Positions 25,057 to 34,070 of a stretch of 64,000 nt of DNA are shown here, in pieces. A model generated the notes under the pieces. The model was given only the letters and a program-made list of their open reading frames with translations, was not told the origin of the DNA and made no database searches. The position numbers and the translations under genes were made by a program. Origin of the DNA: Rickettsiales bacterium (GTDB lineage: Bacteria > Pseudomonadota > Alphaproteobacteria > UBA8366); the NCBI GenBank assembly GCA_002724555.1, contig PBOZ01000030.1, positions 22,830 to 86,829 of the forward strand, written 5' to 3'. Numbering within the stretch: position 1 is the stretch's first letter; the number at the start of each line of letters is the position of its first letter.

Positions 25057-26699
25057 ATTTGGTTGCTATCGATTACATTCCGCCAAATCGCAACAAGGAT
25101 GGCCAAATTATTGGTATCGACGTTGCTGTCCGTACTTTTTTGGACGCATATTTACGTTATTCACGCGCCGAAACCATATACTGTCGGACGCACGAACACG
25201 GGGCTTTCGACCAATTCCAAAATCGCATGATCGAAATTGGCGTCGACCCAGCTCGTTGCCAGTTTCTGGCAGAGGGCGACGTCAATACAATGGCTAACGT
25301 CTCGACCCTTTTCCGCGCAGACCCTAATATCAACACCGCACTTTCCAGGAGACTAAACGCAAATGCCTATAGCATTTGCGGCTTAAGCCACACAATGTCT
25401 TCTATGCAAGTGATGAGCACGGTTGCAACAGCCATCACAGAGCAACTGTCACCTTGGGACGCTATAGTCTGTCCATCCAACGCGATCCGCTCGGTAGTCG
25501 AAGCGCTTTGGGATTCGGCCGGGCAAGGTGCCCCGCGTCCACCAGCCCAGTTACCCGTCATACCACTCGGTATTGACACCTCTCACTTCACTTCATTAAT
25601 TGATGCGAATAAACGCTCAGCGCAACGAAACGTGCTCGGTATAGGCGAAAATGACACAGTAGTCCTGGCGTATGGGCGCCACTCATATCACAATAAATCA
25701 CATCCATTACCCCTTATGCTCGCCGCCGAAGCCATTGCGAAAAAACGCACTGCGGCCGGCAGAGCCGGCAAGATTGAAATTATCTTCTTCGGGTATTTCA
25801 CCGCAGAATCATTTCGTGATGACTACGCCAAGGCAGCAAGCAGTATCTGCCAGACAGCCAATGTCACGTTCATTGAAAATCATGACCCACGCTTTCCGGA
25901 CGCACTCTGGGCCGGTTCCGATATATTCGTCTCTCTGGTCGATAATATTCAGGAGAGTTTCGGTTTAACACCGATCGAAGCGATGGCCTGTGGATTGCCA
26001 GTATTGGTTGCTGATTGGGATGGATACCGAGATACGGTGCGAGACGGCATCGATGGCTTCTTGGTGCCCACCCTTGCGCCACCACCAGGCAGCGGGCAAG
26101 AATTGGTCCGGCGATACTTGGCAGAAGAAGACGTCTACGGAGAATATCTTGCCGGAGCGAGCCAATCAATCGCCGTTAACGTGGATGCGACAACAACACA
26201 TCTGGAACGCTTAGTCGAAAGCCCCGCGTTGCGCCGCGAGATGGGTGCCACGGCGCAAGCTCGTGTCCGCGCAGACTACGATTGGGCAACAATAATTCCC
26301 ACTTATGAGGACTTGTGGCAGGAGCTTGACGTCATACGTCATACAGACGCATCCAGCCCGCGCCATGTGGAACATGCGATAACTGGCCCCAAGGAGCTTG
26401 ATCCCTACTTAGTGTTCCGTTCATTCCCAACACACACGCTGCTCGAATCGGATCGTATCCAACTTGTCGACCGGGCCGCAGTTCTTCTTACAGAGCGATT
26501 GCAGCACAGGATGAATATGATTGCGCCAGTAAATCTTATAACACCGGACGAATTACCACGGCTTCTTGCTACATTAAACCGCACACATACAGTTGGCGGG
26601 ACCTTGGCCGAATGGCCAGATGCCGTCCGTAGCCGACTACTGCGTACACTCGTCTGGCTCACAAAGATGGGGGTTGCGCGCCATTATCCCGCTGAATAA
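25053..26699 (+). CDS. GT4-type glycosyltransferase
   Basis: A 548-residue GT-B glycosyltransferase. The C-terminal catalytic half has PLGIDTSHF, VVLAYGRHSYHNKSHP (the usual VGRL/K segment) and ESFGLTPIEAMACGLPVLV near residues 300-318, with the E-x7-E motif of GT4. The N-terminal half (IDYIPPNRNKDGQ) is atypical and the C-terminal extension from about residue 440 is not part of the standard GT-B fold. No signal peptide. It overlaps the SDR by four bases and ends 37 bases before infA on the other strand. The donor and acceptor are unknown. Confidence 0.85.
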   Translation: MNLVAIDYIPPNRNKDGQIIGIDVAVRTFLDAYLRYSRAETIYCRTHEHGAFDQFQNRMIEIGVDPARCQFLAEGDVNTMANVSTLFRADPNINTALSRRLNANAYSICGLSHTMSSMQVMSTVATAITEQLSPWDAIVCPSNAIRSVVEALWDSAGQGAPRPPAQLPVIPLGIDTSHFTSLIDANKRSAQRNVLGIGENDTVVLAYGRHSYHNKSHPLPLMLAAEAIAKKRTAAGRAGKIEIIFFGYFTAESFRDDYAKAASSICQTANVTFIENHDPRFPDALWAGSDIFVSLVDNIQESFGLTPIEAMACGLPVLVADWDGYRDTVRDGIDGFLVPTLAPPPGSGQELVRRYLAEEDVYGEYLAGASQSIAVNVDATTTHLERLVESPALRREMGATAQARVRADYDWATIIPTYEDLWQELDVIRHTDASSPRHVEHAITGPKELDPYLVFRSFPTHTLLESDRIQLVDRAAVLLTERLQHRMNMIAPVNLITPDELPRLLATLNRTHTVGGTLAEWPDAVRSRLLRTLVWLTKMGVARHYPAE

Positions 26700-26736
26700 T
26701 CCACCAGCGTAGAGATCGCGTTCAATCGCAAAAAAC

Positions 26737-26955
26737 TTACTTAAAGCGGTAAGAAATACGACCCTTCGACATATCGTAGGGGGTCATTTCAATAGTCACT
26801 TTGTCACCTTGTAGGATTCGAATGCGATGTTTACGCATTTTCCCCGACGTATGGGCGAGTATTTGGTGTTCATTTTCGAGTTCTACTCGGAACATAGCAT
26901 TCGGCAACACCTCGGTCACCGTGCCATTGAATTCAATGGGTTCTTCTTTAGCCAC
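26737..26955 (-). CDS. infA: Translation initiation factor IF-1
   Basis: The 72-residue single S1/OB domain of IF-1, which binds the A site of the 30S subunit. The protein runs [18 protein letters not shown], then [23 protein letters not shown] and a terminal GRISYRFK. The longest frame starts six codons earlier at an ATG, but the GTG at 26955 gives the exact family N-terminus and has GGAG five bases upstream. It is a lone housekeeping gene in this neighbourhood, convergent with the glycosyltransferase. A second copy elsewhere in the genome would not be surprising. Confidence 0.95.
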   Translation of the reverse strand: MAKEEPIEFNGTVTEVLPNAMFRVELENEHQILAHTSGKMRKHRIRILQGDKVTIEMTPYDMSKGRISYRFK

Positions 26956-27055
26956 GTAAACTCCAAAAGTCATGGTTGACGCTGCGAAAGCAGCGCCACA
27001 TATACTTCAAATATAAGTCCGAACCTGACCAAAAAGCAAGGCCACGTGCGTCAAA

Positions 27056-27541
27056 TCAGCCGGATTGATTATCAAAAACAGGTAGGGCTGTTCGGTATTT
27101 CACCTGCTTCAAAGCGAAACTAGAACGGATATTGGCGACCGCAGGCACCCGCGTTAGGTGGTCCATCAGAAAGCGCTCGTATGCTTCGAGGTTGGCTACA
27201 ACAACACGTAACATGTAATCTGCATCACCTGTCATCAGATAACACTCCATCACTTCCGGGCGCTCAAGTATGGCGTCCTCGAAGACTTCAAGCGCGTATT
27301 CAACTTGTTTTTCAAGCGAAACCTGTATGAAGACGCTCACTGGCAGGCCCACGGCAGCCGGATTGACGAGGGTCACATACTGCGAAATGACACCGGCGCG
27401 CTCCAACTCGCGGACCCGGCGCCAGCAAGGCGACGCGGAAACACCGGATAACTCGGCAAGTTCGACATTGGAAACACGTGCGTTATCCTGGAGTACCGCC
27501 AAAATCCGACGATCTATCGCATCTAAAGACATTTCAGGCAT
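27056..27541 (-). CDS. Lrp/AsnC family transcriptional regulator
   Basis: A 161-residue Lrp/AsnC protein. The N-terminal HTH is [42 protein letters not shown] (residues 5-42) and the C-terminal RAM ligand domain contains [18 protein letters not shown]. The ATG at 27541 is weakly preceded by AGAAAGAA; the ATG at 27532 would remove three residues. It is divergent, 124 bases away, from a homodimeric 2-oxoacid dehydrogenase E1. In Pseudomonas the mdeR (Lrp-type) and mdeB (E1) genes have this relation for methionine breakdown, so this regulator probably controls the neighbour in response to an amino or 2-oxo acid. Confidence 0.92.
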   Translation of the reverse strand: MPEMSLDAIDRRILAVLQDNARVSNVELAELSGVSASPCWRRVRELERAGVISQYVTLVNPAAVGLPVSVFIQVSLEKQVEYALEVFEDAILERPEVMECYLMTGDADYMLRVVVANLEAYERFLMDHLTRVPAVANIRSSFALKQVKYRTALPVFDNQSG

Positions 27542-27550
27542 ATTCTTTCT

Positions 27551-27566
27551 ATTATTAGATAATAAT
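27551..27566. promoter_or_regulatory. AT-rich inverted repeat, probable Lrp-type operator
   Basis: The perfect dyad ATTATT-AGAT-AATAAT lies just upstream of the Lrp gene, in the 124-base divergent region. A second, looser inverted repeat (AATATCC at 27602-27608 and GGATATT at 27632-27638) sits closer to the E1 gene. Lrp-type regulators prefer AT-rich dyads in such divergent regions. The assignment is inference. Confidence 0.45.
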
Positions 27567-27665
27567 TAGCATATTTTACCTCTAATTGAACAAATTTACG
27601 CAATATCCGCAAGGATCATCCATGGGAAACAGGATATTCTTAAATGAAGTAAAGGGAGCGCTTCC

Positions 27666-30041
27666 ATGTCCTCGCCACCGCAGCTCGTCGAGCCCAATAG
27701 CAACGCAATCGTGCCGGCGCAGCGCCTCCAAATGTTACGGGAATTAGAGAAGAAAGTACTCTGGCTCTCTGCATGGATGATACACAATGCCAATCATGTG
27801 CGCCCGGCGCGCGATGGCTTAAAAGTGGGAGGACACCAAGCGAGCTGCGCTTCAGCAGCCACGCTCTTAACAGCGCTCTACATGGACGTGCTTCGCCCGG
27901 AAGACCGTGTCGCCGTCAAACCACATGCCAGCCCGGTCTTTCATGCCATCATGTACCTGCTTGGCCGCCAGACACAGGAGAAGATGCAGGATTTCCGAGC
28001 ACTTGGCGGCGTGCAGTCCTATCCCTCTCGAACAAAAGATACCAATGACGTTGACTTTTCGACTGGCTCAGTCGGACTTGGCGTCGCAACCACGCTGTTC
28101 GCCTCCTTGATCCAAGACTACGCAGAGGCCCATGGCCAAATGGCAGAGGGAGTACGCAAGGGTCGAATGGTCGCCCTCATGGGTGACGCGGAGTTAGACG
28201 AAGGCAATGTCTTCGAAGCACTGCTCGAAGGTTGGAAGCAGAAAGTTGGAAATCTGTGGTGGATCATCGACTACAACCGTCAGAGCCTCGACGGTGTCAT
28301 CAACGAATTTCTATTTACAAAAATTCAAGACTTCTTTGGCACAATGGACTGGAACGTCGTAACTCTCAAATACGGAAAAAAGTTGGAGACGGCATTTAAA
28401 GGACCAGCCGGTGAAGCCCTAATGCGCTGGATCGACGAGTGTCCAAACGATCTATACTCCGCCCTTACATTCAAAGGCGGCCCTGCCTGGCGAGATCATT
28501 TGAAGCGGGACCTCGGCGGAACATCCGGACTGAAGGTGTTACTCGATAGCCACGACGATGACAGCCTGCATACGCTTATGACAAACCTTGCCGGCCATGA
28601 TATGGAATCAATCCTGGAGGCGTTCTACGCCGCCGACCAGGAAGATCAGCCACAATGTTTCGTCGCATACACAATCAAAGGCTTCGGCATGCCGTTGCAA
28701 GGCCATAAGGACAATCACGCCGGCCTGATGAGCCCGGAACAGATGGCCGAGTTCAAGGAACACATGGCTGTTTTGGACGGAGAGGAATGGGACCGATTCG
28801 CCGGTCTCTCTTCTGACGCGAGCAAGCTTTCTAATTTCTTGGAATCCGTTCCCTTCGCGGCTTCGGGTGAGCGCCGGCACAATGCGCCAAAGGTACACAT
28901 CCCCCGACGTTTTGAGACGAAGCCAACAGAGAGGGCGGCAACCCAATTCGCATTTGGCCAAATTCTTTACGATATTGCTCGCCACGATGATGCGTTAGCA
29001 GATGCAATCGTCACAACTTCGCCGGACGTTACGGTTTCAACTAATCTTGGCCCTTGGGTCAATCAGAAAGGTATCTTCAACCGGATAGAGCGCGCCGACG
29101 TCTTTCGGGAAGAGCAGGTTGCGTCAGCCCAGAAGTGGGTAAGGACGCAGAAGGGAAAACATTTTGAACTCGGCATAGCCGAGAACAACTTATTCCTAAT
29201 GCTGTCCGCTGCTGGGTTATCTGAACCTCTGTTTGGCGCGCGTGTGCTGCCGATCGGCACGCTCTATGACCCCTTTGTAAATCGCGGCCTCGATGCTCTC
29301 TTTTATGCTTGCTATCAAGACTCCCGTTTTATGGTGGTCGGCACACCCTCCGGAATCACACTCGCGCCGGAAGGTGGCGCACACCAATCAGTCGGCACGC
29401 CGCTTGTCGGTATAGGCCTCGATCGGCTCGCCTATTTCGAACCAGCATATGTCGACGAATTGGCTTCGATCATGGCCTGGGGGTTTCGGCACATGCAGGA
29501 GAAGGACGGAGGCTCAGTCTATTTACGCCTCGCTACACGGCAGATCACGCAGCCGCAGCGTGAGATAACGGATGCGCTCCACGAAGATATCTGCCGCGGC
29601 GGCTATTGGTTGAAGCCGCCAGCCCCCGGTTCGGAGCTCGCGATCGTCTACACGGGCGCCATCGCGCCCGAAGCCACGGAAGCGCATGAATCATTATTAG
29701 AAGATGTGCCCGGCGCAGGATTACTTGCAATCACGTCGCCAGACCGCCTGCACGACGACTGGATGGGTGCACGCCGACAGCGTGAACAAGGAAACCCTAC
29801 GCGTGCGCATATCGAAAAACTACTCTCGGATCTTGACCCTCGGGCAGCGCTCGTGACCGTTCTAGACGGCCACCCGGCGACCCTTTCCTGGATTGGTTCC
29901 GTTGGTCGCCAGCGGGTAGCCCCCCTTGGTGTTGAGAGTTACGGCCAATCGGGTGATATCCCAGATCTCTATAAGGCGGCCGGTATCGACGTTGATGCAA
30001 TTATCGATGCCGCAGCGTCGGCCTGTTTGGCGCGTTTATAG
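27666..30041 (+). CDS. Homodimeric 2-oxoacid dehydrogenase E1 (AceE/MdeB-like)
   Basis: A 791-residue E1 of the homodimeric AceE/transketolase-like superfamily. The first ThDP half has GLKVGGHQASCAS, LMGDAELDEGNVFEALLEGW near residues 171-190 with the Mg-binding GDAELDEGN, and IIDYNRQSLDGV. The transketolase pyrimidine half carries ELGIAENNLFLMLSAAGL with the ThDP-activating glutamate, and APEGGAHQSVGTPL. AceE itself is about 880-890 residues, so this shorter form fits the MdeB-like 2-oxobutyrate/branched-chain group. It is divergent from its probable Lrp regulator. No dihydrolipoyl acyltransferase or E3 is nearby; it would have to borrow them. Confidence 0.88.
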   Translation: MSSPPQLVEPNSNAIVPAQRLQMLRELEKKVLWLSAWMIHNANHVRPARDGLKVGGHQASCASAATLLTALYMDVLRPEDRVAVKPHASPVFHAIMYLLGRQTQEKMQDFRALGGVQSYPSRTKDTNDVDFSTGSVGLGVATTLFASLIQDYAEAHGQMAEGVRKGRMVALMGDAELDEGNVFEALLEGWKQKVGNLWWIIDYNRQSLDGVINEFLFTKIQDFFGTMDWNVVTLKYGKKLETAFKGPAGEALMRWIDECPNDLYSALTFKGGPAWRDHLKRDLGGTSGLKVLLDSHDDDSLHTLMTNLAGHDMESILEAFYAADQEDQPQCFVAYTIKGFGMPLQGHKDNHAGLMSPEQMAEFKEHMAVLDGEEWDRFAGLSSDASKLSNFLESVPFAASGERRHNAPKVHIPRRFETKPTERAATQFAFGQILYDIARHDDALADAIVTTSPDVTVSTNLGPWVNQKGIFNRIERADVFREEQVASAQKWVRTQKGKHFELGIAENNLFLMLSAAGLSEPLFGARVLPIGTLYDPFVNRGLDALFYACYQDSRFMVVGTPSGITLAPEGGAHQSVGTPLVGIGLDRLAYFEPAYVDELASIMAWGFRHMQEKDGGSVYLRLATRQITQPQREITDALHEDICRGGYWLKPPAPGSELAIVYTGAIAPEATEAHESLLEDVPGAGLLAITSPDRLHDDWMGARRQREQGNPTRAHIEKLLSDLDPRAALVTVLDGHPATLSWIGSVGRQRVAPLGVESYGQSGDIPDLYKAAGIDVDAIIDAAASACLARL

Positions 30042-30432
30042 CGCAAGCGTTTCATGATAGGCTTCTTAGCAATGCATTTAGACCGTCAATTCTCCGCCTC
30101 ATGATGCAAACGAACAATGCGCAACGCAATCTGGACAGATTGAAGTGAGTTCGCGCCTGAAACACCTAGCCACCTTCGTCATTCTCATCGCAGCCTGCGA
30201 CCAATACTCCTTAGCGACTGATGAGTTCCACCCAACGTTAAAGGAAAGAGCGCTTATTTAACTAAGCTGTGAGTGCAATTGAAATGAGTTGGCCCAACCA
30301 ATTGCGTTTCGCAATCTCGTAGCGATCAATTAAAAAGGCCTTACGCTAAAAAACCTCTCTGATAGCCCAGAATTTCCTGCAAACTGGATTCCCGAAAAAC
30401 CGGCTTGTTAAAGGGACATTATCTATTCTATT
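30042..30432. other. Intergenic stretch between converging genes
   Basis: These 391 bases separate the E1 gene (plus) from a ThDP enzyme (minus). A small hairpin ATTGCG-TTT-CGCAAT lies near 30302-30316 without a T-run, so it is not a clear terminator. A 38-codon frame at 30145-30261 is listed separately. Otherwise I see nothing coding. Confidence 0.4.
30145..30261 (+). CDS. Possible very small lipoprotein
   Basis: A 38-codon frame with a GTG start encodes MSSRLKHLATFVILIAAC and then a hydrophilic tail DQYSLATDEFHP. The basic start, hydrophobic core and LIAAC, which fits a lipobox with cleavage before Cys, are what a prolipoprotein signal looks like (entericidin-like in size). The upstream ribosome site is weak (TTGAA) and composition is not diagnostic at this length. 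It may be a chance frame. Confidence 0.25.
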   Translation: MSSRLKHLATFVILIAACDQYSLATDEFHPTLKERALI

Positions 30433-32097
30433 TTATCGCGCTTCCCGACTAATCGTAATTCGCGGCGGGCGTGCTTCAGGATCGATGATGACGTCGATGA
30501 TGGAGGGCTCGCCTGACGCCAGTGCACCTTTTAAGGCATCGCCGAACTGTCCTGGCTTATCTACACGAAAACCTCGGCAGTCAAATAATTCAGCAAGCTT
30601 TGCAAAATCAGGATTGCCATGGTCGACGCCAATAACAGGGCCATAGGCTTCCACTCGTTTCCTTTGCGAGCCAAGCCTAAAATTGTTAAAGACAATGAGG
30701 ATGGCGTTCAAGCGTTCACGTGCCATAGTTTCCAAATCGCCAAGCTGAAGCATTAGGTCACCATCCCCAATACAAGTAATCACCGGCTGGTCAGGTCGGG
30801 CCCATTTAGCCCCCATTGCCATGCCAAGAGCACAACCCATGGCGCCGAGGCGCGTTGAAACGAGATGGGCGCCTGGCGGGTCGACCGGCGCCATGAAACC
30901 GTAAAAACCGTGATCTCCAGCCCCATGGGTGTAAATAGTCTCCGGTGGCTGCCGGCACAAAGCAGCTACGATCTCCTGTGGTTGGACGTGCCCATTTTCA
31001 GGCGACGACGCCAACCAGGCGTTACGCCAGGCTGTATATCGATCGGCCAAGGAAGCCGTCCAGTGCCGCCGTGCGTCCGGGATCGGTGAAGGGTCGGCCT
31101 CAAGAATTTCATTAAGCGCATCCGCAAACGCTTTCGCATCGGAGACGATTCCAACCATTGGCGGGTATTCTTTTCCGAGCGCTACCGCATCGATATCGAC
31201 TTGTATGATAGGTGCATTCGCGGGCAACAGTTCTCCGCGCGACGTTTGAATGTCGGACAATCGAGAGCCAATTGCGAGCACAAGATCTGCTTCACGAATC
31301 GCATCGCCGACAGGTTCGTACCCGATAATCCCGGCACAGCCGAGAACGAGCGGATTCGATTCCGGGAGCACGCCGCGCGAGGTTGGCGAATTGACGACGG
31401 GCGCACCCATCCGTTCGGCAAGTTGTATTAAGGCGGTACCTGCGCCGGAATAATTCGCGCCACCACCGATCAAAAGAACGGGCCGGGCCGCCTTTCGGAG
31501 AAGTTTTGCAGCTTCTTCCACCAAGGCTGGGTCCGGAAATAAGCGAATGTGTGGTGTGGTCACACGTACCGGCTTTGGGACATTATCGGCGCCAAGTTCT
31601 TCTGTCGAAACATCGATGGGAATGTCAATCTGCGCGACACCAGGTTTGCCGCTGACACTTTCACGAAGCGCATCCCGCACCGCCGCAACGGCCTGATCGG
31701 GCCGCTCAACCCGAGTCTGAAACTTAACAAAATCGGCGACGGGCTTCTGTACGTCTAACGTCTGCCACCAGCCGTTCTCCATTGCCTTCCGCTCTTGCGT
31801 CGCGCTGAGAACGACCATCGGCGTACAATCCAGCGCAGCCGACCCGATTCCAAGACTGGCCGCGAGCAAACCGGAGCCACCATGGACCATCAAACAACCA
31901 GGCTGACCGGTGAGACGGGCGGTTGCATCAAGGATTGCCGCCGCCACCTGCTCGTGCCGAATGCCCACGTAGCGAGCCTGATTCTGTGCGGCAAGTGCGG
32001 ACGCATAAGGGGCCGAAGTCGAGCCCACCATACCAGCGAAGTGTGTAAGCCCCGCGCCGAGTAATTGATCCAGTACTGCTTCATAAACTTTCATCAC
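30433..32097 (-). CDS. Thiamine-diphosphate enzyme, acetolactate-synthase-like (second copy)
   Basis: A 554-residue ThDP enzyme with a different profile from the one at 9732. Glu49 lies in GIRHEQVAAA, the middle domain is VLLIGGGANYSG near residue 205, and the ThDP site is CIGDGDLMLQLGDLETMAR near 440 followed by IVFNNFRLGSQR. The FAD-binding-like core of acetolactate synthases is partly retained. Benzaldehyde-lyase, oxalyl-CoA decarboxylase and sulfoacetaldehyde acetyltransferase are alternatives I cannot decide among. It is divergent, with 117 bases, from an acyl-CoA synthetase, which may activate its product or substrate. Confidence 0.86.
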   Translation of the reverse strand: MMKVYEAVLDQLLGAGLTHFAGMVGSTSAPYASALAAQNQARYVGIRHEQVAAAILDATARLTGQPGCLMVHGGSGLLAASLGIGSAALDCTPMVVLSATQERKAMENGWWQTLDVQKPVADFVKFQTRVERPDQAVAAVRDALRESVSGKPGVAQIDIPIDVSTEELGADNVPKPVRVTTPHIRLFPDPALVEEAAKLLRKAARPVLLIGGGANYSGAGTALIQLAERMGAPVVNSPTSRGVLPESNPLVLGCAGIIGYEPVGDAIREADLVLAIGSRLSDIQTSRGELLPANAPIIQVDIDAVALGKEYPPMVGIVSDAKAFADALNEILEADPSPIPDARRHWTASLADRYTAWRNAWLASSPENGHVQPQEIVAALCRQPPETIYTHGAGDHGFYGFMAPVDPPGAHLVSTRLGAMGCALGMAMGAKWARPDQPVITCIGDGDLMLQLGDLETMARERLNAILIVFNNFRLGSQRKRVEAYGPVIGVDHGNPDFAKLAELFDCRGFRVDKPGQFGDALKGALASGEPSIIDVIIDPEARPPRITISREAR

Positions 32098-32214
32098 TCA
32101 CTCCAAAATTCCACACCGCTTACGCTCTTAGTATCGCTTCAACGGCAATCTCACCAGACACCGTGGTTATTTCTGCCACTCGCGCATAAATAATTTAGAA
32201 GGAGGACTTCAACT

Positions 32215-33849
32215 ATGGAATGGTACGCAAAAAGGCGCTTCGGGGATTTAGCTGATGATGCCGCAGAAAAATTTGGTGACCGCGAAGCATTGGTCTTTAA
32301 AGACCAACGCTACAGTTTCAACGAACAAGCGCAAGAGATCAATCGCACGGCAAAAGCGTTGATCGCCAGCGGGGTCCAGCACGGCGACCATGTAGCTCTC
32401 TGGCTCAATAATTGCGCGGATTGGGTTTTCTTTAATTTCGCGCTCGCCAAGATCGGCGCCGTAATGGTGCCCATCAACACGAGATTCCGAACCAACGACC
32501 TCGACTACGTGCTGCGACAGTCGGACAGTCGCTTCTTGATTACCCACGACACGTCGGGGCCCATCGGCTATCTCGAAATGGTTCGTGAAGTTATCTCTTT
32601 ACCAAACACAGGCGACTCTGTCGACGATCCGAGTTTCCCCAAGTTGCGGCGTGTCTTAATCACCGAAGAGGTCGAGCCAAATGGTGTGATGACCTGGACC
32701 GCCGCTTTGAAAGCCGGACAGTCGGTCAGCGATGACCAATTAGCGGCACGATCTGCCGCCGTCGATCCTGATGATCCCGTATTCATAATGTACACGTCCG
32801 GCACAACGGGATTCCCGAAAGGCGTCGTCCACAGCCACAAACTTATACGAAATGTCGAGGAACGCGGCTTTCGTATGGCGGTCTCAGACCGCGATACGAT
32901 ACTGAATTACCTTCCAATGTTTCACGCCTTTGGCTACTCGGACGGAATTCTGATGGCGCCGATCACCGGAGCCCGCCAAATCGTCACAGAGACTTTCGAT
33001 TCAGATGAGTGCCTCGACCTTATTGAGAGCGAAGGCGCTTCAATAATGCATGGATTCGAGGCGCACTTTAAGGCGTTGACGGAAGCACAAGAGGCGTATC
33101 CACGGGATGTCTCATCACTCCGCACTGGCATATTTGCGGCAGGCATGCACAGCGCCACACCGGTAATACGGCAAGGCAATCAGGTCCTCTCGCCGATACG
33201 TTCGGTTTCCGGCTACGGCATGACGGAAATTTGGCTTGGCGCCGCGATTGGTGCCCTGGACGAAGACGAGACGTTGCGCTGGGAATCTTCAGGTGAAACG
33301 GGTCTCGGCTACGAATTAAAAATTGTTGATCCAATCACGCGTAAGGATCAACCGGTAGGCGTGCCAGGCGAACTTCTCGTAAAGGGCTACAGCCTTATGC
33401 TGGAATATTACAAGAAGCCCGAGGAAACAGCGGCCGCTTTCGATAAGGACGGCTGGTTCATAACAGGCGACTCCGCCGTTTGGCTGGAAAATGGCTACAT
33501 GCGGTTTTTGGGCCGTTATAAAGATATGCTAAAGGTTGGCGGCGAGAATGTTGATCCGATGGAAGCGGAGGGCTTGCTGCTCGAGCATCCGGAAATCCAC
33601 CAAGTCGCCGTAGTGGGGATGCCGGATGATAAACTATCGGAAGTTGGCGTCGCATATGTACAACTCGTCCCCGACTCTTCGATGGATGCTGAAGCCGTCA
33701 TCGCGCATTGCCAAGGCAAACTTGCGAGTTTCAAGATTCCTCACCATGTTGTCTTCGTCGAAGATTTCCCGATGACCGCAAGTGGTAAAATACGCAAAGT
33801 GGAATTGCGCGAAGACGCAAAAAAGCGCGCTTCGCAGAATGCAGAGTAG
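32215..33849 (+). CDS. AMP-forming acyl-CoA synthetase
   Basis: A 544-residue ANL-superfamily ligase that converts a carboxylic acid, ATP and CoA to an acyl-CoA. The P-loop-like MYTSGTTGFPKGVVHSHK lies near residues 191-208, GYGMTEIW near 338, GDSAVW near 420, RYKDMLKVGGENV near 436 and the catalytic lysine in ASGKIRKVEL near 523. AAGGAGG precedes the ATG. Overall it matches medium/long-chain or aromatic acid-CoA ligases such as those of the FadD/cyclohexanecarboxylate type. The CoA thioester may feed the enoyl-CoA hydratase-type enzymes elsewhere in the window. Confidence 0.9.
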   Translation: MEWYAKRRFGDLADDAAEKFGDREALVFKDQRYSFNEQAQEINRTAKALIASGVQHGDHVALWLNNCADWVFFNFALAKIGAVMVPINTRFRTNDLDYVLRQSDSRFLITHDTSGPIGYLEMVREVISLPNTGDSVDDPSFPKLRRVLITEEVEPNGVMTWTAALKAGQSVSDDQLAARSAAVDPDDPVFIMYTSGTTGFPKGVVHSHKLIRNVEERGFRMAVSDRDTILNYLPMFHAFGYSDGILMAPITGARQIVTETFDSDECLDLIESEGASIMHGFEAHFKALTEAQEAYPRDVSSLRTGIFAAGMHSATPVIRQGNQVLSPIRSVSGYGMTEIWLGAAIGALDEDETLRWESSGETGLGYELKIVDPITRKDQPVGVPGELLVKGYSLMLEYYKKPEETAAAFDKDGWFITGDSAVWLENGYMRFLGRYKDMLKVGGENVDPMEAEGLLLEHPEIHQVAVVGMPDDKLSEVGVAYVQLVPDSSMDAEAVIAHCQGKLASFKIPHHVVFVEDFPMTASGKIRKVELREDAKKRASQNAE

Positions 33850-33851
33850 CC

Positions 33852-33878
33852 CCTTCCTTGACATTGTTATCAAGAAGG
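33852..33878 (+). other. Imperfect hairpin after the acyl-CoA synthetase
   Basis: CCTTCCTTGA and TCAAGAAGG pair over about nine positions with one bulge and an eight-base loop, immediately after the stop codon. No T-run follows on the plus strand, so this is at best a rho-assisted end or an RNA-stabilising structure. Confidence 0.3.
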
Positions 33879-34070
33879 CGCATTCAAAGCGTCAGAATCG
33901 CCCAGATCGCGCGAACCGCTGCGATTTTTGATAAGAAGAACAAAGCAACGAGTCCGGGCCGTTCCTCATTTTGACATACCGTTATGTCCAGTTGCGCGTG
34001 GATGACGGCGACGCGGCAGATTTGCGTGCGCTCTCGCGACCGTCTGTTTGACGCAAAGGAATATACCGAT

